A DNA stretch of 64,000 nt, from NCBI GenBank assembly GCA_013399305.1, contig VXAI01000004.1, positions 62,001 through 126,000 on the forward strand. Reading direction: 5' to 3'. Each line of letters starts with the position of its first letter. Positions within the stretch are counted from its first letter, which is position 1. This document shows positions 48,201 to 58,016 of this stretch, piece by piece. The notes beneath the pieces were generated by a model. It saw only the letters and a list, made by a program, of their open reading frames with translations. It had not been told where the DNA came from and ran no database searches. The DNA is from Rostratula benghalensis. Lineage: Eukaryota > Chordata > Aves > Charadriiformes > Rostratulidae. The translations under genes and the position numbers were made by a program.

Positions 48201-50090
48201 GTAAAATTACCAAACAGATTAAATGACACTTGTGATAATAATAAAGCTACAAAATTGTAGGAACATATGTCCTAGAAATGTAAGTACTGGCATTTAGATG
48301 AGTATTGCAAATAAACAACTAAATCATATCCAACATAGAGTAATAAAAAGTAGTAAAGGAAAACATGTACAACATGTGGACTGAGAGCAGGAAAGTACAA
48401 AAACACACTCCAAAATTGGTACTTTGGCAGAGAAAAAATTAATCCCCTCTGAACAGTGTCTATTTGGCACCCAGCCTGTCCCATGCCAGATGAGATCAGC
48501 TTAACAAATGGATGAGTACATGAACAGCTGATAAGATTTGCAATTATACTCTTTATGGGTTTGTCAATCATGTCAGTATCATTAGCTGTTATATCTCAGA
48601 TCAAAGGGCTATAACCTGTTTCTAACAACATTTCAACATTATTTTGAAATACTTTTAGGGCTAATCATAAATTATAACCTAATAAATCAGTGTTGAAACT
48701 AATTGTAATGAAGTCTGGCATCACAAAGATGTGAAGATACTGCTTTTGCTTTCAGCTGGCCTTGCTACCCACCAGCCATAACACAAGGGGCTACACATAG
48801 ATGAATTGTCTTCTTAGGAAGATTGCACTCACTCTGGAAATTTTACCAAAATATTCTGACATACAGTATGCAGAATTGCTAAGTGCTAATTAGTAGAATA
48901 AATAGTGACACATTGTCTTTTCTTGGTCAGTAATACGGCTAGAGCCTTCTCATGCTGTTATGAAAGGTCCGTGCTGGAGGAGAAGGTCTCTTCAGAAGTG
49001 CCTGTGTGTGTTTGGTGCATGTCTGAGAGGCAGGCAGCTCAAGTATTAAGAGGTGGGTGCCTTGTGACCAATCCAAACCTAGGGCAGAGGAGACAGATTT
49101 TCTGCAGTTCATGGACCTTTGGAATTGTTTTTTCTTAGGATGTTAAATTATAATATTATTTGCCCTGAATTCACATTCTACTTTATAGCATTTATCCTTT
49201 CCATCAAGTTAAAAATATTTAATTATAGTGAACAGGGAATAGAAGAGCTATCTGAAAATAATTCAATAGCTGTATAATAAGTAGGCTGCACTTATGAACT
49301 TAAAGCCTATATATACTCTTTATTCCAAAACACCAGCTGCTAACAATTCTAGGAAATGAGCGCACTGCTCTTTTGATACCAAACCTTTATCTTGGTAATT
49401 TACAATAGTCAAGAACTAAGAATGAGGCATTTTCGTAATATGCACAAGAGTTTTAACTTGAATTAAATAATGGTCTGAATTTAAATTTACCTTCCTGTAA
49501 GTCACATTTAAATCAAAACCTGTCCATAGCTGAGCTACATCAAAGCTAGAGGTGCCCAGACAGGATTTCCAAAGGGAGGATGGATCTCTCAAAGGTCAAT
49601 TGAGGTCACCCCTTCAGCCAATTTTTTTTCAGTCCTGCCATGGACCTGAGGACAATGACATGATATCAGTCAGCTGCTGGAGGGTATATTCTGAGAACTA
49701 CAGACAACAGCATAAATTACAGCAATTCACAGAGAAACTTCAGTAGCCACGGAATTAGAATGAATGTAAGTGGCTTCTTGACAACTCCAGATAATAAACA
49801 GAGATCTCTACATATGATGCAGAATTATGGTTCAGTTAATAGAGTGAGGAAAAAAAAATATTTAAAAAGGTGAGGGGGTCAGCATAAAATTGAATATTCA
49901 AAAACTAATGGCATGACAGAAGAGACTTGTGATGAAATTACTCTTCCTCTCAAAGTCCAGTGGAAAGCATCAGCTTACACTGCATGCATAACAGTGAGAG
50001 CTGTCAGCCCATCACCAGGTGAAAGAGAACAATCTCCAGGAAACTGTCCATCACTTCCAGTGATAAATTATATTTTAAAAACTGTTCAAA

Positions 50091-50104
50091 TTATATATAT
50101 ATAT
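50091..50104. repeat. short (TA)n repeat
   Basis: Seven TA units. Ordinary simple repeat. Confidence 0.75.
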
Positions 50105-50871
50105 GTACTTATCCAAAAGTATTAAATTATATTATTCCCGTGACTTAGTCCATGACATTTTTTCAAGAAGAAACACAAATCTCAAATAGGTCAAAATACG
50201 GTGTATCATGGTGACTAAATCTCACTGTAGAGATACTCTACAGGAAAGGAAAACAGTTGATTTATTCAGCCTGGTAGACAGCCAAACGAGTCAACAGCTT
50301 ACATAAAATCAAACTAGTAAAAAAAAAAAAAAAAGGTACTGACCCAAAGTTATGCATCAATCCCAACAAAATTTTCAAGTCAATGCAGAGCAATATATTT
50401 GGTCTCCTGATTTTTTTCCTGAAGTTTCACGTAGCTGCTTCACACAGTATGTTTAGAGGGCCATGAGGAAATTGGTATAAGTCTGGGTTCGCTGTCCCCA
50501 GTGTGGGCTACGTCACTTGATTGGGAATGTCTGCCTGCATATTTTGTCTGCCCGCACATTTTGTCTCCCTGTCACTGTCATTAGAGGGATTTCCAGTGTT
50601 AAAGTGCACTCATAGGTCTGAACTCAAGGAGTTCAGGAAACTTTCTAGTAATTGCAAAAGATTTTAGGCCCATCATTTTGACCTGCAATTTTCAAAAAGA
50701 TTTCAAAGGTTGCTTATTAATTAAGCACTGGATATGCACAACACAGTTATCCTGCATTCTGAAAATCTGGTTTTTTACTCCCATGCAGCTCTAGAATTTA
50801 ACCACTTTTAAACATTTGCTTCATTATAGGGTATGTTCTTCTTTATGTAACCAGGGTATTTATACCTAACA

Positions 50872-50922
50872 TAAAAAAACCCCAAAACCAACAACAACAA
50901 CAAAAACCCCACAACCCAAACC
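50872..50922. repeat. (CAA)n and C/A-rich low-complexity tract
   Basis: A-runs and CCCC blocks flank about four CAA units. It is one-strand purine/C biased and has no coding meaning. Confidence 0.75.
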
Positions 50923-51779
50923 TGATACATTTTGTTAAGTGCTTACCAAACCAGGCTACGTTTTCTGTCTGCACAGCAAGCTACTCATGAATTTTGCTTT
51001 GTAGTTGAGCATTGCATGTCATCACTATGATTACTCCCTATAGAATGACTTTCAAACAGGTAATGGAAATCTTCTCTGCAGATAAGAGACCTGCAGTTGG
51101 CTTAGAAGAGGAACATTTTTATTTTACCTCTGTACCTGGGAAATTTCCTGGCACTTTCACTTGCAGCATAGACAGTGCAGGGATAGGAGCTGTTCCATAA
51201 ATCCAGCACCTCACCTTCAGTGTTCCAGTGTGGAACTTCATAGTATTTATGTCAAGATGCTTGAGAGCTAGCAGCAGCCCAGCAGTTATTGTAGAAAAGC
51301 AATCAAGAGCTAAGGAGGGGAAAAAAAAAAAAAAAACCCACAATGTTGAAAATCCCTCTGTAGCTTAAAACTAATGTTTTTCTTTTACTCTCATTTACAT
51401 CAGGAGAAAAAAAATTGTAGGTGCCACAGAGTCAATGGAATGTAGCTTTATGCTGCATCCTTTCCTTTGAGTTTTCAGGTAGCAACAATTCCTCATGTGT
51501 TCCTGTGATGGATGGTACTGGCCCCATAATGAATACCAGTCCAAAAATGGGGAACTAAACGAACACATTTTTCACCAGCTGGATGACCTGAAATCCACCA
51601 CATATCTTCACTGATTTAAGATAGATATTAAATTATGTACATATACTTTGGTGTCTTGGTTGGAGGTAGAAAAGAACAAACTTTCTGTTCAGTAATTTTC
51701 CTTCTTATCTAAGCCTCTTCTAGCTCTCTGAAATTAACAGTATGTTGTGCAGGAAACTATTTGTCCTTACATTGAAACT

Positions 51780-51812
51780 ATAGTTAAAATATAGTTAATT
51801 ACATTATAGTTA
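51780..51812. repeat. three-fold ATAGTTAA-type repeat
   Basis: CTATAGTTAA, ATATAGTTAA and TTATAGTTAA follow one another at spacings of about 11 and 17 bases. A minor local duplication in AT-rich DNA. Confidence 0.6.
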
Positions 51813-52247
51813 ATGCCAAGGAGTGGTATGCAGAGTCACTCTTGCTTATACTTATAACAACCAAGGTCAGCTAACTTTGTTATTTGCCCCATTGGAGGGT
51901 CAGAAGTCAAAAAGAATAAAGGGGCAACACCTGCAGGTCTTTGGCCAATCTGGCCTAAACAATGACATGTGGAAAGGTGAATATGTGACAAAGCTATAAA
52001 GTTTTTGTTTGACTTTACTGTCATGCACTGTCCTGGTTTCAGCTGGGATAGTTAGTTTTCTTTCTAGTAGCTTCTATATTTTAGATTTAGTATGAGAGTA
52101 ATACTGACAACACATATTGGTTTAGTTTTTGATAAGTAAAGTTTATATTAGTCAAGGACATTTTCAGCTTCCCACAGAAGCTGAGAAGAAGCACAGACAG
52201 GACAAGCTGACTAAAGGAATATTCCATACCACAGATGTCATACTCAC

Positions 52248-52257
52248 TATATATAAA
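52248..52257 (+). promoter_or_regulatory. LTR TATA-like element
   Basis: TATATATAAA lies about 220 bp into the LTR, followed by a G-rich leader. This is the position of the core promoter in this LTR family. The upstream CRE-like site of better preserved copies appears degraded (ACAGATGTCATACTC). Confidence 0.55.
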
Positions 52258-52412
52258 TGGGGGATGGGTGGGGGGCAGGAATCCATGATCGCTGATCAGG
52301 ATATATTGGGCAACCAGTCATCAGGTGGTGACAGAGACTTGTATTATATTACGTTACCATTATTATCATTATTACTACTACTACTACTTTCTTCCTCTTG
52401 TATTACTCTTCT

Positions 52413-52418
52413 ATTAAA
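52413..52418 (+). terminator. LTR polyadenylation signal
   Basis: ATTAAA, a common poly(A) signal variant, lies about 160 bp after the TATA-like element, and is followed by a T-rich stretch. Confidence 0.5.
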
Positions 52419-53331
52419 CTGTCTTTATCTCAATTAATGAGAGTTTTTCCTCCCCTCCTTTTCTCAGGAAATGCCCTATGGCACCCTCAACAGAAGCCTC
52501 AGGTCAGTCCTCAGGTGAAGAGCACTCAGGAGGGTCACAAGCAGCCATCCATACTCACAAGAGCGTTGTCTTCTGACCTGCTTACACAACAGGAGGAGAA
52601 CCTCAACTTCCAAGGTCTGTGTGGCCCAAAAATCCCACTCCATTTTCATGTTCTAAATTTTTATGCCTGTGGCTGCAACTGTGGAAAGATTCTTTCACAA
52701 TGTAAAAACACGTGTACAGGAAGCAGACAATTGTTCAATATTGATTTCCTTCAGGCCCAAGATAATATCAGCATTTTATTTCATGTCAAAGCATTGTTGT
52801 TTAGAAATCAAACCAAAAATGCACTGAAATGAAGTAACCCACATAAGTGTCACTTCAAATAATAAATTCTAAATTCATTTTGTGATAATTGTGTATTTAA
52901 GGATAGTAAAAATATTTGAGAGAAAAAAGAGTCATGCATACTAAATATTTCTTTAAGTAAAATATTTTTTCTCTAATTAAATTGCTTTAATTTCATGGCT
53001 GTAATACCACGGACACCTTCCTCCTGTGTATTGCAATTACTCCATTCAAAAGCATCTCTAATTGGTTCAAAAGCAATCTCTAAGGTGGTTGTGTGTTATG
53101 TCTACTTTGCTAACTGCTACAAGAGCATATAGAGAAGTATCTAAGGGGGGAAGTAATATAACATGAATTATTATCTGCAGTTTGCATTAAAATTCAGCTA
53201 TTTTCAATATAAAATCTCTGAATGTCACTCCTAGTGATGCAGCTCTAACCTCATCCTGAAGAAGAACAGGGAATCATTCAGTTTGCATTCTCAATACAGA
53301 ACATGTTTGCCCCTAAAGCTTGACCATTTAC

Positions 53332-53401
53332 CTGCTGCTTTCTTTGGTTGTATTTGTTGCTGATTCTCCCCCACCAAGTCCTGGAGCTCCAGCTTCAGAT
53401 T
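53332..53401 (-). other. exon-like segment (hypothetical)
   Basis: On the minus strand an acceptor TTTTACTCGCACAG precedes 70 nt and the donor GCAG|GTAAAT. Two frames are open. The first-base frame gives a charged, coiled-coil-like stretch (NLKLELQDLVGENQQQIQ, then PKKAA) and the other is glycine/serine-rich. No family recognised. Confidence 0.18.
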
Positions 53402-54136
53402 CTGTGCGAGTAAAATATTGCACAATGAGAGAAAACAATCTTTTTAACAACAAAATTCATGTGAAATCACCATTAGGATCTCCACAGGTCTGATTCTCAT
53501 CTCTGCTGACTCCAAGTGAGCAACTTCCGCTGGTATGAATGAAACCAGAATCCAGTAGAGTGTCTCCATGAGGGAACTTAAGAGCTCTTTGGGATATGAT
53601 TTATCTTTCCCTTTTATGGATTAAATCAGTAAGCCCCCTACATGCAAATAATTTGCTTGCCTATACCGAATATGTGGGAATGCCTCTTCCCCCTTGTGGG
53701 CCATTAATGTTTGTATGACTGCCTACATCATGGTATTTTCATTTGGATAGAATGGAGCTGAACTCAAAGGCTTAATACTTGTCATAGCATCCCTGGCAGA
53801 ACTTGACACCTATCCCTGCTCTATTCTTGTGCCTTTTGGCATTTGCAATCAATATTTGTCTAGTTTGTCAGCCTGCTGCCATAACGTCCATTCATTATAA
53901 ATCCACCCTCTAAAGAAATATGTGACAACACTTGCTGTACGTCTGGCTTGTCCTAACAGCTATTCAGTGAAACAGCAAGCCCAATTTGTTACAATTTAGA
54001 TGGGAGGGATGCTTCCCCTCCTAATTTAACCAAGTCAAAAAAGTGACCAGACCTTTGTTATCCCTTTCAGTCATCTTTTCTTCATAGTTCCTATATAGCA
54101 GCAGAGAGGTGCCCAAACTTCTGTCCAGATTCTGCC

Positions 54137-54172
54137 CCATATCATCTCATGGGGCCATATCATCTCAGGGGG
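54137..54172. repeat. 18-bp tandem duplication
   Basis: CCATATCATCTCATGGGG is followed directly by CCATATCATCTCAGGGGG, 17 of 18 bases identical. Confidence 0.9.
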
Positions 54173-54830
54173 CATTCAAGGACCATACAGCACTGCAAAT
54201 TTTCACCTTGTCCCAGAGCTGATTGATAGGCACTCCTGATAGCCATTCATCCAACCATCATGTCAAGTGCTATTATCTAATGCTTTGGGTGCTCATCTCT
54301 GGATGGTACAGCTGCAGTGTGATTGGGGGGTGGGGAGAGGGTTGTATGTGTTGGGTCATGCTGCCATGGGACAGTGAGGAATGAAGGCAAACAGGAGTTA
54401 GCCATCAGGCAGCTGAACTGTTTGTGCCAATTGGATTTGTCCTGTGGGCAGAGGTTGACTGCTATTTCTAGCAGTGCAATGTCTGGTCCCAGCTTTGCAA
54501 GCAGAGAACCTTGAAGTGCTTCACACACATCTCAAGAAGCCGCTCTAGGTTCCTCCTTAGGCTGCTTAAATAATACCCAGCAAGGCTTCCGATCTGAGCA
54601 ACTATGAGTTAACTGTCTCAGTGCAGAGGGAGGTTGATCTATTGAAAATAAAATAATCTTAAAAAATAAATCATTAAAACCTAGGAAGAGGAAAGGGTAG
54701 AACTTCAATGGTGGCTGATTTAAACACGTTTTATTCACTGGAGCCCAAGCACTTTTAAAAACAAAAACTTGCTCTATCTTTTAAAATATAAGGTACTAAT
54801 CCTAAAGAAAACTATATGTATTCTGATAAA

Positions 54831-54845
54831 TATATATATATATAT
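54831..54845. repeat. short (TA)n repeat
   Basis: About seven TA units. Ordinary simple repeat. Confidence 0.75.
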
Positions 54846-55299
54846 CAGATCATTTTCTGCTCTAGATTGATACAGAAACGTTGAGGATCCAATACCTGTC
54901 TGTTGCAGCCATGCATCTTTAAAAAGCATGTGTTACCTCTTTCTATACTGTACAATCATACACTCAGAGCAGCAGTTGCTCCTCCATTTAGTCAGCATGA
55001 ATGTTAAAAAAAGCTGAAAGCTGTAGCTGTGAATGTAATCCTGCTGCACCAGTGAAACTTTTTGGATCAACAAACCTCCTGCCTCCAAAATGTGTAGTTC
55101 TGATTTTATAACATATACAGCACTGTTGAAAAGATCGCTATCAAGACTGGAGTGAAAAACGATACCATAGATAAACTGGAGATGTAGTAAACTCAACAGT
55201 GAATTAAAACCCCTTCAGCTCCTCCATTATTTCCCAGACAGGTGGAAAGAAGAAAGGAATATAACAAAGTAACCGTTTTGTAAGCACGAAAATACTCAC

Positions 55300-55385
55300 A
55301 ATGGTGTAGCAAAACTGCAGTTCACCAGTATTAAAAGTGCAAAAGGTCATTGCTGCATACAGAAAGAAGTAGCTAATCCCAAGGG
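55300..55385 (-). other. exon-like segment, hydrophobic frame (hypothetical)
   Basis: On the minus strand a tract ending CATTTTACTTCAG precedes 86 nt and the donor CATT|GTGAGT. Only the frame starting after two bases is open. It gives 28 codons (LGISYFFLYAAMTFCTFN and on to CYTI), hydrophobic enough to look like a membrane segment. AT-rich DNA read in this way often gives such strings, and I could not match it to a family. Confidence 0.18.
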
Positions 55386-56241
55386 CTGAAGTAAAATGTG
55401 TAAGAAACAAATGTGCAAATGTTAGAAACATGCAGTGACAACTTCTGCTGTGAGCTGCAGCCTTGGCTCTTGGAAGTGATGAAAGAAAAGGATCTGCGCA
55501 TGTACTGGTCAAGCACAGTGAAAACCATAAGGATTAAGTGTGATACCGACTTGGAAAGATCAGTTCCAAAGGCCATTTCCAACATGTACAGGAAAGATGA
55601 ACCCTAACTAGAAACAAGTAGTGAACATAGAATGAAGAAGTGGAAAATAGCTTAAAATTCACTTAAACCTTTAAGCTAACACATGTTTTCACTAAGGAAT
55701 GGAACCTTTTACAGATAAAATTTAAGATTAATGTTTATTGATTACTGCAATACTTCTGTATTATTTTTAACTGCTAGTTTTTCTTTGCAATCATACTCAC
55801 TAGAACTGTGAAATAAGAAAACGGCCACATAAAACTGGTAACATCAGCTAATTAAAGTTTAAATTAGTGCCAACTCCATGTCGTTTGCACTTTATTTATC
55901 ACTCTAATACCTACAACAATAAAATCAAATTTAATCCATGAATCACAGTGGAGATTATCTACTGATAATCACAGCAATAAAAGAAAATGATACACAGTGG
56001 GAACTCCGCTCTCAGTACCAAATAAGCTATCAGCAATAAAATACTAATGAATAATACACTTTGCTACAGCCAAAATACTGCTCCCCATCCAGAGTGCCAT
56101 CAAATTATACAGCATTACTAGCAATGGTGTCTGAAAAGACATATAATGAAAGTATATGAACATAAAATTGGACATGAAATTCCAAGAAAAGCATTGAGTC
56201 TGTATGTTGTTATTGCTGAAACATAATCATTTCACCTTTAG

Positions 56242-56303
56242 AAATCAAAGATATCTATAACAGAAAGAATGAACTCTTTAAATATTCCTCTGCATGTGGG
56301 AAG
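56242..56303 (+). other. exon-like segment (hypothetical, best plus-strand candidate)
   Basis: On the plus strand a very good acceptor (ATCATTTCACCTTTAG) precedes 62 nt and a near-perfect donor GGAAG|GTAAGT. Two of three frames are open: from the first base KSKISITERMNSL onward, and after two bases IKDIYNRKNELFKYSSACGK. No family is recognised, and no in-frame partner exon was found. Confidence 0.22.
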
Positions 56304-56615
56304 GTAAGTAAGCAAGTAGTGGATGGTAAGAGTCAGTGTGTCATGCTGGGTTTTTTTTCCCCTTCATTCATATTTTATTTGTCCTTTTAACTCTGGGATA
56401 AATCAGGCTTCTTACAGATTTTTCCTCTCAGCACAGATGCCAAAAAGCAAGCCTGCCAGAGACTAAGCTATTCACTTGGCAACAGAGACAGACTCCATTT
56501 TGTTCATTCTACAACTAGTCTCATTATTTAGCAATTTCAGATGGACTACGTTCTAGCTTCAACCGGACAGCAGGAAGGTATCCTGCTGCCGTATCCCTCA
56601 CTTTATTGCTCAAAG

Positions 56616-56706
56616 GTGGCAGGGACACCCCCCACTAGACCATGTTGCTCAAAGCACCATCCAGTCAGGACTTGAACACTCCCAGGGATGGGATATCCAC
56701 AACTTC
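56616..56706 (-). mobile_element. CR1 LINE 3' UTR fragment, reversed
   Basis: GGCAGGGACACCCCCCACTA, TTGCTCAAAGCACCATCCAG and TTGAACACTCCCAGGGATGG are the reversed 3' region of a CR1 subfamily. The fragment lacks the extreme 3' tail, and at about 56706 it jumps back to an equivalent 3' position of a second CR1 block rather than continuing inward. Confidence 0.85.
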
Positions 56707-57690
56707 TAGTCCAACCCCCCTGCCAAAGCAGGGTCACCTAGAGCAGGCTGGACAGGAAATCATCCAAGTGGGTTTTGAATATCTCCAGAGAAGGAGACTC
56801 CACAACCTCTCTGAGCAACCTGTTCCAGTGCTCTGGCACCCTCAAAGTTAAGAAGTTTTTCCTTATGTTCAGATGGAACTTCTTGTGTTCTAGTTTGTGC
56901 CTGTTGCCTCTTGTCCTGTCCCTGGGTACCATTGAAAAGAGTTTGGTCTCATCCTCTTGACACTTGCCCTTTAGATATTTATAAGCATTGATGGGATGCC
57001 CTCTCAGCCTTCTTTTCTGCAGGCTAAACAGCCTCCCGGTCTCTCAGCTTTTACTCATAAAACAGATGCTCCATTCCCTTTACCATCTTTATAGTCCTTC
57101 ACAGGATTCTCTCCAGTAGTTTCTTGTCCTTCTTGAACTGGGGACTTCAGAACTGGATACAGTACACCAGATGGGGCCTCACCCGGGCAGAGTAGAGGGA
57201 GAGGATGGTCTCCCTCAACCTGCTGGTCACACTCTTCTTGATGTATCCCAGGAGATTATTAGCCTTCATGGCCAGAAGAGCACATTGCTGGTGCATGGTC
57301 AACTTGTTGTCTGCCAGGTCTCCCAGGTCTCTCTTTACAGGGCTGCTTTCCAGCAGGTCAGACCCTTACCTGTATTGGTGTATGGGATTATTCCTCCCCA
57401 GATGCTGGAGCTTTCGCTTGTCTTTGTTGAATTTCACTAGGTTCTCCACCCAGCTTTTTAGCCCATCTAGGTCTCATTGAATGGCAGTACAACCTTTTCA
57501 TGTGCCAGCCGTTCCTCCCAGTTTTGTATCATCAGCAAACCCACTGAAGGTACACTGTCCCCTCACCCAGGTTGTTAATGAATATATTGAACAATATTGG
57601 GCCCAGTATTGACCCCTGGGGAACACCTCTAGTTACAGACCTCCAACTGGTCTCTGCAGCACTGATCACAACCCTCTGAGCTAATATTTC
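56707..57690 (-). mobile_element. CR1 LINE, reversed, with decayed RT and C-terminal ORF2
   Basis: Begins at AGTCCAACCCCCCTGCCAAA (3' UTR) and, read on the minus strand, contains the C-terminal ORF2 stretch (EHWNRLLREVVESPSLEIFK, 56738-56932). Further in, it holds RT sequence with motif C intact as FADDTKLGG near 57520-57545. It is truncated upstream of that at about 57690. The frame is broken by indels, so the element is inactive even though the motif survives. Plus-strand ORFs at 57171-57480 are antisense to it. Confidence 0.93.
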
Positions 57691-57924
57691 CAACTGGATT
57701 CTTCTGGAAACTTGCTGATTATCTTGTATAGTTTTAATCTCCTCACTGGGTACCTAAGTCTTCCCATACACACCCCAAAAGGATGAAAACAATTCCCAAG
57801 GAGGGATCAGATTCGTCACATCTGTTTGTATGATTACCCCAGTGGCTACTAGATTTGGACAAGCTCCTTCCTCAGCACACACCTTTAAATCACCTCTCTG
57901 AAGGTCCCTATCACCTGTGCAACC
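57691..57924. other. unassigned sequence between two CR1 pieces
   Basis: About 230 bp of no clear identity between a reversed CR1 and a forward CR1 tail. It may be host DNA or diverged CR1. No open frame of note. Confidence 0.5.
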
Positions 57925-58016
57925 CATTCTAGGTGAACCTGCTCTGGCAGGAGGTTGGACTAGATGATCTCCAGAGGTTCCTTCCAAACCTTATCATTGT
58001 GTGATTCTGTGATTTT
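57925..58016 (+). mobile_element. CR1 LINE 3' tail, forward
   Basis: TAGGTGAACCTGCTCTGGCA, GGAGGTTGGACTAGATGATC, then CAGAGGTTCCTTCCAAACCT, ending in TTGTGTGATTCTGTGATT. It is a short, 5'-truncated CR1 insertion in the opposite orientation to its left neighbour. Confidence 0.92.

Larger units (their letters stand above)
45241..52028. other. unique sequence, no gene seen
   Basis: No exon or mobile element recognised. ORFs are all under 105 codons and featureless. Simple repeats at 50091-50104, about 50320-50335, 50872-50922 and 51319-51336 are the only clear structure, besides a three-fold ATAGTTAA-type repeat at about 51780-51812. Confidence 0.55.
52029..52470 (+). mobile_element. solo LTR of an avian endogenous retrovirus, 3' end lost or diverged
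   Basis: Starts with TG at TGTCCTGGTTTCAGCTGGGA. It keeps the landmarks of a common bird LTR family in order: a TTTAGTATGAGAG segment, GTCAAGGACATTTTCAGCTT, a GAATATTCCATACCA segment, a TATA-like TATATATAAA (52248-52257), a GGGG-rich leader with ATCGCTGATC, an (ATT/ACT)n stretch (about 52358-52388), and ATTAAA (52413-52418) before TTATCTCAATTAATGAG. The normal terminal CA end is not recognisable after about 52470. No internal viral gene follows on either side, so it is most simply a solo LTR. I assign it to the ERVL/ERVK-type bird LTRs only loosely. Confidence 0.85.
52471..56241. other. unique sequence, no firm gene
   Basis: No mobile element recognised. Two minus-strand exon-like segments are listed separately. 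A 144-codon plus-strand ORF beginning in the LTR end (52398-52832) has no conserved features and is best treated as chance. An 18-bp tandem duplication is at 54137-54172 and a (TA)n run at 54831-54845. Confidence 0.5.

Noticed and set aside
52398..52832. 144-codon plus-strand ORF
   Set aside because: It begins inside the LTR 3' part and continues into unique DNA without any conserved motif. It is not a retroviral gene frame.
57171..57480. Overlapping 89- and 91-codon plus-strand ORFs
   Set aside because: Antisense to the reversed CR1 at 56707-57690.
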